Below, one piece after another: positions 9,151 through 16,961 of a DNA stretch of 64,000 bases (position 1 is the stretch's first letter; each line of letters begins with the position of its first letter). Under the pieces are notes generated by a model that worked only from the letters and a program-made list of their open reading frames with translations, searched no databases and was not told the origin of the DNA. The stretch is from the NCBI GenBank assembly GCA_038211615.1, contig JBBQVL010000004.1, forward strand, positions 46,714-110,713, given 5' to 3'. This DNA is from DASWJZ01 sp038211615 (lineage in GTDB: Bacteria > Pseudomonadota > Alphaproteobacteria > Rhizobiales > Afifellaceae). A program made the position numbers and the translations under genes.

Positions 9151-9777
9151 ATGAGCTTGCGCATCGCCGAAGGAAAGGCGGATCGAGGAATCGCGGTCGC
9201 GATCTTTGCGTCGGTTGGCCTGTCGCTGGTTCTTGGGGCCGCACTGACCATCTGGCACACCGACGTGAACCGGTGGACCGCGAATACCATCGTGAAGATC
9301 GGCGGCCCGTTCGATCTCATCGACCAGGACGGGCGAGCTTTCACCCGCGCCGATCTTCTCGGGCACCCGCACATTGTCTATTTCGGGTTCACATACTGTC
9401 CCGATCTCTGTCCGACCATGCTTTTCCTGCTCGGCAGCATTGTGCAGGGCCTCGGCGACAAAGCTGCGCCGCTCAAAGTTGCCTTCGTCACCGTCGACCC
9501 GGAGCGCGACACAGTTCAGGTGATGAAGGATTACGTCACGGCCTTCGACAAGGACTTCATCGGATTGACCGGCTCGCCGGAAGCCGTCGGCAAGGCTGCG
9601 AAGGCCTATCGCATCTCCTACGAGAAAGTCGATCTCGGCGGCGGCAACTACACGGTCGACCACTCGACCTCCGCTATGCTGTTCAATGCCGATGGAAGTT
9701 ACGCGGACTCGATCGCCTTCGACGAGAGCGCCGCCGGCGCGCGGGCGAAGATCGCGAGCCTTATCGGGGCAGAATGA
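9151..9777 (+). CDS. SCO1/SenC family copper-binding thioredoxin-like protein
   Basis: 208 residues from the ATG at 9151, which has GAGAGGAG ten bases upstream; upstream codons extend the frame but have no such site. Residues 14-36 form a single N-terminal membrane anchor, placing the thioredoxin-like domain in the periplasm. The copper ligands of the SCO family are all present: Cys83 and Cys87 in FTYCPDLCPT and His171 in VDHSTSAML. SCO proteins deliver copper to, or reduce, the CuA site of cytochrome oxidase. It is the first gene of a cluster of copper chaperones and transport proteins, which supports this role. Confidence 0.93.
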   Translation: MSLRIAEGKADRGIAVAIFASVGLSLVLGAALTIWHTDVNRWTANTIVKIGGPFDLIDQDGRAFTRADLLGHPHIVYFGFTYCPDLCPTMLFLLGSIVQGLGDKAAPLKVAFVTVDPERDTVQVMKDYVTAFDKDFIGLTGSPEAVGKAAKAYRISYEKVDLGGGNYTVDHSTSAMLFNADGSYADSIAFDESAAGARAKIASLIGAE

Positions 9778-9981
9778 CGGGAATTGCCCGCAGACGTCAG
9801 GCAAGAAAGGCGGTCAGGAACATACCGTGAAGCACAACTGCCGGATTGTGGTGTTCGCGCTTCGGTCTATCCGCACCGTCCGCGGGGTCGCAACGACTGC
9901 CACGATGCCGCATTCGCCAGCGGTTCAACTGTGTACGCGGACGTGATATTCATCCTCAGCGCGGACGCTCGGCCGGATCTG

Positions 9982-10365
9982 ATGCACGTGCGGAAGGCAA
10001 CCAGGAAGTGGATCGTCCTTGCGGCGATCTATGCGCTGTTCCTGCACACATTCGTCGCAGGACTGGCCGACGCGGCCATGGCGTCGCCGGGCGATATGGA
10101 TGCCTTCGGCGGCACCATCTGTTCGACGATCGGCGGCGGTCCGGAAACGATTCCCGGCCAGCCCGCCAATCACGCGCATGTTCCTGAATGCTGCCTTGCA
10201 GGCTGTCCCGCGGTGGGCGGCCACGCAATCCTTGGCGCGCCCGCGTGCCTTCTGCCGGCAGTTCTCCCGGCCAATGCCACGAGGCCGCAGCCCCGGCAGG
10301 CGGCGGTCGGACGGCATGTAGCCCGCTCGCCCGTCAATCCCCGCGCTCCACCGAGCTTTGGTTGA
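9982..10365 (+). CDS. DUF2946-like small exported Cys/His protein
   Basis: 127 residues from the ATG at 9982; the frame is open further upstream but that part has no protein-like character. A hydrophobic segment at about residues 9-30 is a signal peptide or anchor. The rest is rich in Cys, His and Pro (HAHVPECCLAGCP) and ends with NPRAPPSF, the pattern of DUF2946 proteins that accompany copper genes in Alphaproteobacteria. The biochemical role is unknown; metal binding in the periplasm is plausible. A hairpin follows its stop codon. Confidence 0.6.
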   Translation: MHVRKATRKWIVLAAIYALFLHTFVAGLADAAMASPGDMDAFGGTICSTIGGGPETIPGQPANHAHVPECCLAGCPAVGGHAILGAPACLLPAVLPANATRPQPRQAAVGRHVARSPVNPRAPPSFG

Positions 10366-10372
10366 GGTCTCT

Positions 10373-10394
10373 CCGGCGCCGTTGATGGCGCCGG
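10373..10394 (+). terminator. GC-rich hairpin after the DUF2946-like gene
   Basis: CCGGCGCC (10373-10380) and GGCGCCGG (10387-10394) form a perfect 8-bp stem around a 6-base loop, eight bases after the stop codon. There is no U-run, so it may be a processing or Rho-assisted end rather than a classic intrinsic terminator. A smaller hairpin (10406-10421, 6-bp stem) follows. Confidence 0.45.
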
Positions 10395-10434
10395 GTCGAG
10401 CAGCCGTCTGACCTTTCAGACCCCTCAATTTGAA

Positions 10435-10454
10435 GCGCTTGTCCTGACAAGCGC
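10435..10454. promoter_or_regulatory. 20-bp palindrome upstream of the PCu(A)C gene
   Basis: GCGCTTGTC (10435-10443) and GACAAGCGC (10446-10454) are perfect inverted copies with two central bases, ending 27 bases before the PCu(A)C ATG. The length, symmetry and position suggest a repressor or activator operator for the copper operon, though it could also fold as an RNA hairpin in the leader. It does not resemble the usual CueR site. Confidence 0.4.
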
Positions 10455-10481
10455 AGTCCAAAGCTCAAATGGAATGCACCC

Positions 10482-11072
10482 ATGTTTCACGACCGTGCGC
10501 GGCGCGCCCGCGCTCATGTCGCCCGTCTCTCAAGGCTTTTTCCAAGCCCTGATGAACGGATCGGCATCACCTTCTTTGTGGCAGGCGTCCTGATCGTCCT
10601 CGCCCAATCCGCGTTCGCGTACGACTTCGAGATCGGCGACATCGAGATCGTTCAGCCCTGGGCTCGTGCAACCCCGCCCGGCGCCGCCGTGGGCGGCGGC
10701 TACCTTGTGATCAATAATCATGGCGCCACGGCCGACCGTCTCCTGTCCGCTGCGGCCGAGGTCTCGGACCGGGCCGAGCTGCATGAGATGGCCGTCAAGA
10801 ACGGCATCATGACCATGCGCCCCGTCAAAGGCGGTCTGGAAATCCCGGCGGGCGGGTCGGTCGCTCTCGCACCCAACTCCCTTCACCTGATGCTCATCGA
10901 CCTGAAGGCGCCTCTTAAAAAGGGGGCCGAATTCAAGGGAACGCTGACCTTCGAGAAGGCAGGCACGGTTGAGGTTCAGTTCGCCGTCCAGGGGATAGGC
11001 GCCGCTGCGCCCGGGCCGGACGCCGACGCCACGGGCCAGATGAACATGGGCCAGATGAGCATGGGGCAGTGA
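10482..11072 (+). CDS. Copper chaperone PCu(A)C
   Basis: 196 residues. A long basic N-terminus is followed by a hydrophobic signal segment (about residues 28-46, ending AFA), so the domain is periplasmic. The PCu(A)C copper site is visible: His101, Met103 and Met112 in LHEMAVKNGIMTM, then His135 and Met137 in SLHLM. The protein ends in a Met-rich repeat (GQMNMGQMSMGQ), probably an additional copper-binding tail. PCu(A)C proteins hand copper to SCO and to the CuA centre of oxidases; the SCO gene is in the same cluster. The start is uncertain, since the basic N-terminus is longer than usual for a signal peptide. Confidence 0.9.
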   Translation: MFHDRARRARAHVARLSRLFPSPDERIGITFFVAGVLIVLAQSAFAYDFEIGDIEIVQPWARATPPGAAVGGGYLVINNHGATADRLLSAAAEVSDRAELHEMAVKNGIMTMRPVKGGLEIPAGGSVALAPNSLHLMLIDLKAPLKKGAEFKGTLTFEKAGTVEVQFAVQGIGAAAPGPDADATGQMNMGQMSMGQ

Positions 11073-11073
11073 G

Positions 11074-11331
11074 ATGTCAGGAACAGCTCGCCGGCATAGC
11101 CTCGCCGCCATTCTTGCGTGCGCGGTTCTGCTCTGCGTGACCGCCGTCCTGGTCCTCGACGGAGGCACGCGCGCCGCCAAGACCGATGCCGGGATACCGG
11201 CAATCGGGGCTCCATTCCAGCGCACCACCATGAACGGCGAGACACGCGCCAGCGCCAAGCTCGCCAGGCTGGCCGCTGCACACACCGCCTTGGCCCTGAG
11301 GAGCCGCAGCGCCGCAACGCTCCTCTCATAG
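11074..11331 (+). CDS. Small membrane-anchored protein, possible SCO remnant
   Basis: 85 residues beginning one base after the PCu(A)C stop. Residues 9-30 form a membrane segment, followed by IPAIGAPFQRTTMNGE, which resembles the stretch that precedes the thioredoxin fold in SCO proteins (compare KIGGPFDLIDQDG in the SCO protein at 9151-9777). After that point the similarity stops, and the Cys-x3-Cys and His ligands are absent. It may be a truncated SCO gene whose remainder was lost, or an unrelated small protein. No function can be assigned. Confidence 0.5.
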   Translation: MSGTARRHSLAAILACAVLLCVTAVLVLDGGTRAAKTDAGIPAIGAPFQRTTMNGETRASAKLARLAAAHTALALRSRSAATLLS

Positions 11332-11455
11332 CTCTTCCGAAACCCCCCGACCGCGCAATCCCGCGCGGCCGTGGGCAATAGCGGGGGGCGAGCCAGGGAG
11401 GCGGCTTCCCGTAGCAGGGGCCGAGCAAGCCCATCACTCCAAGGAGAAAAAGCCG

Positions 11456-11971
11456 ATGAAGAAACTCTTTCTGCCCGCTGCCATGGCGGGGTTGCTGACG
11501 GCGGGTGTTGCGTCTGCCCACGTCACGCTCGAAACCGGGGAAGCGACAGCGGGTTCGACCTACAAGGCGGTGTTCCGCGTTCCGCATGGCTGCGACGGGT
11601 CCTCCACGATCAAGTTCACCGTCAAGATCCCGGAAGGGGTCATTGCGGTGAAGCCGATGCCGCACGCAGGCTGGACCATCGACACTGTCAAGGGAAAGTA
11701 CGCAAAGACCTACGACTACTATGGCAGCAAGCTCGACGAGGGCGTCACCGAAGTGACGTGGAGCGGCGGCAATCTCCCGGACGCCTATTACGACGAGTTC
11801 GTGCTCCGCGGCATGCTCGCTGCCGACCTTCCCGCCGGGATGCTCTACTTCCCGGCCGTGCAGGAATGCGAGAAGGGCACAGATCGGTGGATCGAAATCC
11901 CCGAGGCGGGGAAGACCGCCGAGGATTACGAGACGCCGGCGCCCGGCCTTAACGTCCTGCCCAAGCCTTAG
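11456..11971 (+). CDS. YcnI-like copper-binding protein (DUF1775)
   Basis: 171 residues with AAGGAG upstream. The signal peptide ends VASA at residue 21, so the mature protein starts with His22, the N-terminal copper ligand (histidine brace) of YcnI proteins. The body has the DUF1775 pattern: YKAVFRVPHGCDGS, TIKFTVKIPEGV, GWTIDTVKGKY and EVTWSGGNLPD. YcnI proteins are periplasmic or surface copper-binding proteins found beside CopC/CopD, exactly the context here. Confidence 0.92.
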   Translation: MKKLFLPAAMAGLLTAGVASAHVTLETGEATAGSTYKAVFRVPHGCDGSSTIKFTVKIPEGVIAVKPMPHAGWTIDTVKGKYAKTYDYYGSKLDEGVTEVTWSGGNLPDAYYDEFVLRGMLAADLPAGMLYFPAVQECEKGTDRWIEIPEAGKTAEDYETPAPGLNVLPKP

Positions 11972-12030
11972 ATCATGACCGGGGCGCGCCTGTGGGACGC
12001 GCCCCGCGTCTCCCGAAACCGGAGAACCCG

Positions 12031-12462
12031 ATGATGAAATCCTCTTTCCTCCCAGCCGCCCTGGTCGCCGCCCTTCTGCTGCTGATGCCCGCGAGCCCGT
12101 CGCTTGCCGACACGCCCGATCAAGCGGCCATTCAGACCGCCATGCACGCCATGTTCGACAAGCCCGACGCGGAACTGGTGATCAGCCCGGTCGTCGTCGA
12201 AGACGGCTTCGCAGTCGCCGGATGGACGCAGGGCGATACGGGTGGCCGGGCGTTCTTGCGCAAGAAGGACGCAAAGTGGACGCTGGTGCTCTGCACTGGT
12301 GATGAAATCCGTTCGGCGGAGGCCCTGGAAGCGACCGGCGTGCCGGCCGATGCCGCGGGGCGTCTGGCGGCGGCCATCGCCGAGGCGGAGAAGGACCTCG
12401 ATCCGGTCCGGCTGAAAAAGTTCGCAAGTTTCTTGGGCACCGTTCGCATGGACGGCAACTAA
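12031..12462 (+). CDS. Copper uptake system-associated protein
   Basis: 143 residues from ATG 12031 (CCGGAGAA upstream), with a signal peptide ending SLADT. The sequence ELVISPVVVEDGFAVAGW then QGDTGGRAFLRKKD and WTLVLCTGDE is typical of a small exported family found between YcnI and CopC/CopD genes in Hyphomicrobiales. It has one cysteine and no obvious metal cluster. The molecular role is not established; position suggests a periplasmic partner in copper uptake. CopC-CopD follows after seven bases, so these are cotranscribed. Confidence 0.7.
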   Translation: MMKSSFLPAALVAALLLLMPASPSLADTPDQAAIQTAMHAMFDKPDAELVISPVVVEDGFAVAGWTQGDTGGRAFLRKKDAKWTLVLCTGDEIRSAEALEATGVPADAAGRLAAAIAEAEKDLDPVRLKKFASFLGTVRMDGN

Positions 12463-12469
12463 GCCTTCG

Positions 12470-14053
12470 ATGCGTTGCGCATCGATCCCGGCGGCGATCG
12501 TGGGGCTGGTTCTCCAGACCAGCCTTGCCTTTGCGCACGCCTCGCTGGTGAGCAGCGATCCCGCCGACGGCGCGGTGCTTGCCGCGCCGCTCGTTCGCCT
12601 GTCTCTGACCTTCAACGAGCCGGTCTCGCCGCTCGTCATGCGACTGATCGACGGCAAGGGAAACGCGACGACGCTCGCCGGTTACCATCTGGAAGGCAAT
12701 GCGGTGGTCATCGATGCGCCCGGAGAGATCGGTCCCGGCTCGCACGCCTTGAGTTGGCGGGTAATCTCGGAGGATGGCCATCCGGTCGGCGGGTCTGTGC
12801 TGTTTTCGATCGGCGCCCCGAGCGCCGAAGCGATTCCCGGCGCGTCCGAGGTGATCTACTGGCCGCTTCGCGCGGCTATCTGGCTCTGCCGCGTCGCCCC
12901 CTATCTCGGGCTCTTCGTCGGTGTCGGCGGTCTGTTCTTCAGCACGTTTTTCGCCAGGCCGCCCCGACCGGTGGACCGGATCGGAATGGCGTGCTTGCCG
13001 GTCGGGGTTGTGGCGGTGCTTGTCTCCGTCGGCCTGCAAGGACTCGATGCCCTTGATTTGCCGCTCTCCGCCTTTTCCCGCCCGCTTGTATGGCAGACCG
13101 CAATGGGTACGTCCTACGGCGTCACTGCGGTGATCGCGATCCTTGCGTTTCTCCTTGCAGCGGCTGCCTACCGCGTCCAGTCGACAAGATCGGCAAGGTT
13201 GCTTTCCGTCGCCGCATTCACCGGAGTCGGTCTTGCGCTTGCCGCCAGTGGACATGCGAGTGCGGCGTATCCCCAGATCGTCACGCGGCCGGCGGTTTTC
13301 ATCCATGCCAGCGCGGTTGCGTTCTGGATCGGCGCGCTGGCGCCGCTCGGCTTTCTCCTGCGTGAGGGTGGAACCGCCGGCGCTAAGGCGCTGGCGCGGT
13401 TTTCGCACGTCGCGCCGTATGCTCTTGTTGCGCTGCTGGTTGCCGGCCTCTTGCTGGCGACGATTCAGCTGGAGCGGCCGGAAGCGATCTTGACCACGGC
13501 CTATGGGCGCGTCTTTCTCGTCAAGCTCAGCCTGGTCGTTGCGCTGTTTGCTCTGGCCGCCTTCAATCGCTGGCGCCTCACCACGGCAGCGGAAGGAGGT
13601 CAGCCCGCGGCGGTGCGCCGCCTGGTTCTGTCGATCGCCCTTGAAGCCACACTCGCACTAACCATCCTGGGCGTTGTCGCGACCTGGCGCTTTACGCCGC
13701 CGCCTCGCGCCATCGCCGCGGCGGCAGGCCTTCCGGTCTCCGTTCATGTCCATAACGCGAAGGCAATGGCGGAAGTGACGTTCACGCCGGGGCACGCCGG
13801 CCCCACATCAGCGTCGATCGTCATCATGACCGACGCCGGCTCGCTCGACGCCAGGGAGGTCACGCTGATCCTCTCAAATCCCGCCGCCGGTATCGAGCCG
13901 ATCAGGCGGCCGGCGACGAAGGCCGGCGACGGCACGTGGCGGGTTGAGTCCCTGACCATACCCGCGCCCGGGCAATGGAACGTCGAGCTCGCCGTTCTCG
14001 TCTCGGAGTTCGATCTCATTCGTCTCAAGGAGACGGTGGAGATTCGACCATGA
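12470..14053 (+). CDS. CopC-CopD fusion copper import protein
   Basis: 527 residues combining two copper proteins. Residues 1-22 are a signal peptide; the CopC domain starts with His23 (HASLVSSDPADG), the first ligand of its Cu(II) site, and carries SEDGHPVGGS near residue 105 with the further His and Asp ligands. From about residue 130 to 415 there are eight or more membrane helices of CopD, with conserved histidines in HASAAYPQ and IHASAVAFWIGAL. A soluble C-terminal domain of about 110 residues follows, as in YcnJ-type fusions. The likely role is moving copper across the inner membrane. A separate CopC and CopD follow, so the window holds two sets. Confidence 0.92.
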   Translation: MRCASIPAAIVGLVLQTSLAFAHASLVSSDPADGAVLAAPLVRLSLTFNEPVSPLVMRLIDGKGNATTLAGYHLEGNAVVIDAPGEIGPGSHALSWRVISEDGHPVGGSVLFSIGAPSAEAIPGASEVIYWPLRAAIWLCRVAPYLGLFVGVGGLFFSTFFARPPRPVDRIGMACLPVGVVAVLVSVGLQGLDALDLPLSAFSRPLVWQTAMGTSYGVTAVIAILAFLLAAAAYRVQSTRSARLLSVAAFTGVGLALAASGHASAAYPQIVTRPAVFIHASAVAFWIGALAPLGFLLREGGTAGAKALARFSHVAPYALVALLVAGLLLATIQLERPEAILTTAYGRVFLVKLSLVVALFALAAFNRWRLTTAAEGGQPAAVRRLVLSIALEATLALTILGVVATWRFTPPPRAIAAAAGLPVSVHVHNAKAMAEVTFTPGHAGPTSASIVIMTDAGSLDAREVTLILSNPAAGIEPIRRPATKAGDGTWRVESLTIPAPGQWNVELAVLVSEFDLIRLKETVEIRP

Positions 14054-14227
14054 CCGGTCCGCTTCGCCCGGGCCCGGAACATGCGCATGCTCGCGCGTGC
14101 GCGCAAAATTCGATCGCGAGAAACTGCTCGCGCCAGGCGCTGTGCCGAGGTCCGCGCCATCGTGCGCGACCGCACGACGATTTCTACCTCTGTAAGCTCG
14201 ACCTCAAACCCGAAAAGGATGTCACCC

Positions 14228-14596
14228 ATGTCGCATTCAACGCGCACCTTCGCCATAGCCGCCGTGGTCTGTCTCGGATTGACCGGACAGGCGCTTGCCC
14301 ACGCACATCTCGCCTCCGCCACGCCCGCGGTAAACGGGACTGTCACCACGGCGCCCTCGGAGCTTGACCTGAAATTCTCCGAGGACCTGAACCTGAAGTT
14401 CAGCGGGGTGAAGGTGACCGGCCCCGACAAGGCGGCGGTTGAGACGGGGGAGGCGACGCTGATGGAAAACAACACGGTGCTGATGGTCCCGCTCTCGGGG
14501 ATGCTCGGCGCCGGCACCTATACGGTTGATTGGCACGCGCTTTCGGCCGACGGCCACAAGACGCACGGCAGCTATAGCTTCACCGTAAAGCCCTAG
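14228..14596 (+). CDS. copC: CopC-like periplasmic copper-binding protein
   Basis: 122 residues from ATG 14228 with AAAGGA upstream; the frame is open to 14081 but that part is compositionally odd and lacks a ribosome site. The signal peptide ends ALA, leaving HAHLASATPAVNG at the mature N-terminus with its copper-binding His. The second part of the site is SADGHKTHGSYSF near the C-terminus. CopC proteins bind Cu(II) in the periplasm and work with CopD. The stop codon shares a base with the start of copD. Confidence 0.93.
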   Translation: MSHSTRTFAIAAVVCLGLTGQALAHAHLASATPAVNGTVTTAPSELDLKFSEDLNLKFSGVKVTGPDKAAVETGEATLMENNTVLMVPLSGMLGAGTYTVDWHALSADGHKTHGSYSFTVKP

Positions 14597-15480
14597 TGAA
14601 CCCCGAAGCCGCCCTGTCCGCCTGCCGGTTGCTGCATGATGCGTCGGCGATGCTTCTCTGGGGAGCGTCGGCCTATCTCGCAACGCTCGTGCCCCAGAGC
14701 CTAGGGCGGGAGATCGGCCGGCGTCTCACAGCTCTTGCCATCGCGGCGGGTATCGCCTCGGTCGCGACGACCGCGGTCGCCCTTCCACTCGAGGCCGCAA
14801 TCATTGGCGAAGGCTGGGCCGACGCAATCGATCCGGCGACGATCCGTGCCGTCCTTTTTGAAACGAGCGTCGGGTTTGCCTGGCAGATGCAGGCCGGCGC
14901 GGCGGTGGTCCTTGCCCTGATGCCCGCCGTCCCGTCCCGCCACCGTCGGGCCGCGACAGCCCTGGCGTCCGCGCTTGTGCTCATCGGCGTCACACTGACC
15001 GGCCACGCAGTCATGCAGTCTGGATGGGCAGGCTTCGCGCATCGGATCAACGACGCTGTCCACCTTCTTGCGGCGGGCGCGTGGCTTGGCGCGCTCGTGC
15101 CCTTGCTTCGTATCCTCGGAATCCTTGATGTCCCCGAATTCCGGGCGGACGCCGGTATCGCCCTCAGGAGATTCTCCGCCGCCGGTCACGTGACCGTCGC
15201 GCTGACCGTCGCAACGGGAATGATAAACACCCTGCTGATCCTCGGCCACTGGCCGACCGACTGGTCGTCGCCCTACCAGATCATGCTCGCCTGCAAGATC
15301 GTGCTGGTCGCCATGATGGTGGGGCTCGCGCTGGTCAATCGCTACGCCTTCGTGCCGCGCATCGGGCGACACGGAGTGCATGCGCTTGCCGCCGTCCGGC
15401 GGGGCACCGTCGCCGAGATCGTTCTGGGACTTGGTGTTGTCGGCCTTGTCGCGGTGTTCGGCTTGCTTGAGCCGATCTAG
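14596..15480 (+). CDS. copD: CopD-family copper resistance/import membrane protein
   Basis: 294 residues with about eight membrane helices. It starts at a GTG overlapping the copC stop by one base (TAGTG), indicating translational coupling. Conserved features of CopD are HDASAMLLWGASAYL at the N-terminus, GHAVMQSGWAGFAHRINDAVHLLAAGAWLGALVPLL around residues 138-172, with the histidines expected for copper passage, and a late MINTLL segment. It probably takes copper from the preceding CopC into the cytoplasm. A bidirectional terminator follows. Confidence 0.93.
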   Translation: MNPEAALSACRLLHDASAMLLWGASAYLATLVPQSLGREIGRRLTALAIAAGIASVATTAVALPLEAAIIGEGWADAIDPATIRAVLFETSVGFAWQMQAGAAVVLALMPAVPSRHRRAATALASALVLIGVTLTGHAVMQSGWAGFAHRINDAVHLLAAGAWLGALVPLLRILGILDVPEFRADAGIALRRFSAAGHVTVALTVATGMINTLLILGHWPTDWSSPYQIMLACKIVLVAMMVGLALVNRYAFVPRIGRHGVHALAAVRRGTVAEIVLGLGVVGLVAVFGLLEPI

Positions 15481-15515
15481 GTTCGGCGCAAGCTCAAGGC
15501 TTGTCGGTCGGCCTC

Positions 15516-15551
15516 AAAGGGAAGGCCGGTCACGCGGCCCGGCCTTCCTTT
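15516..15551. terminator. Bidirectional terminator between copD and the Ala-rich gene
   Basis: GGAAGGCCGG (15520-15529) pairs with CCGGCCTTCC (15539-15548) around a 9-base loop. AAA flanks it on the left and TTT on the right, so it can terminate from both sides. It lies between two convergent genes. Confidence 0.75.
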
Positions 15552-15575
15552 GTCAGTAGTTCGAGCGGCTCGTTT

Positions 15576-16187
15576 CTAGAGGGCCTTCGCCTGCTGCACC
15601 GCGTTCATGCATGCGCCTTCGTTCCCGAGCTTTTGATAGGCCTCGGCACGAGCGAGGATCGTCCCCTGCATGTCGACGGGCTCGCCGCCGGATGTCGGTG
15701 CGGTGGAGGCCGCGGGCGTCTCGCCAGCCTGGGCAATCTGGTCCTGGCTCGGAGCCGTCTCCGCCGGTTGAGCGGTCTGCTGTGCGTCGACCTCAGCGGG
15801 AGAGGTGGCGATCCCCTCCGTAGCCTTGTTCATCGCCGCAGTGGCTTCGGTGCCCGGGATAGTCCCGGCGGCCGGCGCGCCGCCCTCGCTGGCAACCGGG
15901 GCCGAGGCCGCGCTGTCGGCCGCCGCGGCTTGATCCGCGCCCATGCCGGCCGTGCCTTGAGCGGGAGCGGCGGTCGCCATCTCACCATTGCTGGCGCTGG
16001 CGTCGGCAGCAGGAGATGTCTTCTCGACCGCTGCTGGCTTGGCGGTGGTGTTGGCGGAATCGATGCTGCCGGTATTGATCTGCGATTTCAGTGCCGCGAT
16101 GTCAGCGGCGCAATCGGCCAACGCCGGACTGGCCAAGCCGAGGGAGAGAATCGCGGCAGCAGCCGAAGTCATAAGCAATGATTTCAT
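15576..16187 (-). CDS. Exported Ala-rich hypothetical protein
   Basis: 203 residues from the ATG at 16187, preceded by AAGGAGG. A signal peptide (MKSLLMTSAAAAILSLGLA, cleavage after ALA) is followed by a short helical start, CAADIAALKSQINTG. Then comes about 110 residues of low-complexity Ala/Thr/Ser/Pro/Glu/Gln sequence, and a C-terminal helical end, GTILARAEAYQKLGNEGACMNAVQQAKAL. The two Cys, one near each end, could form a disulphide. I do not recognise a function; the shape suggests a flexible periplasmic protein. Its promoter looks EcfG-dependent, suggesting stress expression. Confidence 0.8.
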   Translation of the reverse strand: MKSLLMTSAAAAILSLGLASPALADCAADIAALKSQINTGSIDSANTTAKPAAVEKTSPAADASASNGEMATAAPAQGTAGMGADQAAAADSAASAPVASEGGAPAAGTIPGTEATAAMNKATEGIATSPAEVDAQQTAQPAETAPSQDQIAQAGETPAASTAPTSGGEPVDMQGTILARAEAYQKLGNEGACMNAVQQAKAL

Positions 16188-16222
16188 CGGAGGTCCTCCT
16201 TGTGCTCTTTTTGACAAGGTTC

Positions 16223-16247
16223 AACACCACGAATGCAGCGAAGTTCC
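16223..16247 (-). promoter_or_regulatory. EcfG-like promoter for the Ala-rich exported protein
   Basis: Read on the minus strand, GGAAC (16247-16243) is followed 17 bases later by GTT (16225-16223). This fits the -35 GGAAC / -10 cGTT pattern of the alphaproteobacterial general stress sigma factor EcfG. The -10 end lies 35 bases upstream of the ATG at 16187. Confidence 0.55.
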
Positions 16248-16404
16248 CTGAATGAAACGCCCTTTCCGAAGGCCGTCGGGTGGGGGTCGCGGCTGATGCA
16301 GAAGCGGCGGCGCCTGCGAGCGCGGGAACAGCCGAATCCATTCAGGCGTCGCGCGGATCGCAGTATCGATCCGGGAAGCACCACCGAGATGCGCCGCTCA
16401 CCAC

Positions 16405-16429
16405 GGAACCTCAGCGCCGATCGCCAGTT
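16405..16429 (+). promoter_or_regulatory. EcfG-like promoter for the DUF892 gene
   Basis: GGAAC (16405-16409) and GTT (16427-16429) are separated by 17 bases, the same spacing as the divergent element at 16223-16247 and as the EcfG consensus. It lies 31 bases upstream of the DUF892 ATG. Confidence 0.6.
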
Positions 16430-16460
16430 GAGACTCGTTTTTCCAACCCGGAGGCAACCC

Positions 16461-16961
16461 ATGGCTAAGGAACCCAAGCAACTGGACGAGCTCTTTCACG
16501 ACACGCTGAAGGACATCTACTTCGCGGAGAAGAAGATCCTGGCGACCCTGCCCAAGATGGCGAAGGCAGCCCGGAGCGGCGACCTGAAAGCCGCGTTTGA
16601 GAAACATCGCGGCGAAACCGAGGGCCATGTCGCGCGGCTCGAAGAGATCTTCGGCATGATCGGCAAGAAGCCGCAGGGCAAGACCTGCGCCGCCATTGTC
16701 GGCATCACCGAGGAGGGCGCGGAGATCATGGAGGAGTACAAAGGTTCGCCGGCTCTCGACGCCGGTCTCCTCGCCGCGGCGCAGGCGGTCGAGCACTACG
16801 AGATCTCACGCTACGGAACGATGCGGACCTGGGCGGAGGCCCTCGATCTCTCCGACGCCGCTGCCCTCCTGCAGGAGACGCTCGACGAGGAGGAGGCGAC
16901 GGACGAGGCGCTGACCGAGCTGGCCGAAGCATCGGTCAACCAGGAGGCGCAGGCGGCCTGA
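16461..16961 (+). CDS. DUF892 (YciE/YciF) ferritin-like protein
   Basis: 166 residues from ATG 16461 with GGAGG seven bases upstream; the frame is open to 16233 but the extra part is not protein-like. It has the DUF892 pattern: LDELFHDTLKDIYFAEKKIL at the start, EKHRGETEGHVARLEEIF with Glu and His of a ferritin-like di-iron site, then AAQAVEHYEISRYGTMRTWAE and a closing LLQETLDEEEATDEALTELAE. The four-helix fold is related to rubrerythrin. Such proteins are stress-induced in Alphaproteobacteria, and an EcfG-like promoter precedes this gene. The exact biochemical role is not known. Confidence 0.95.
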   Translation: MAKEPKQLDELFHDTLKDIYFAEKKILATLPKMAKAARSGDLKAAFEKHRGETEGHVARLEEIFGMIGKKPQGKTCAAIVGITEEGAEIMEEYKGSPALDAGLLAAAQAVEHYEISRYGTMRTWAEALDLSDAAALLQETLDEEEATDEALTELAEASVNQEAQAA

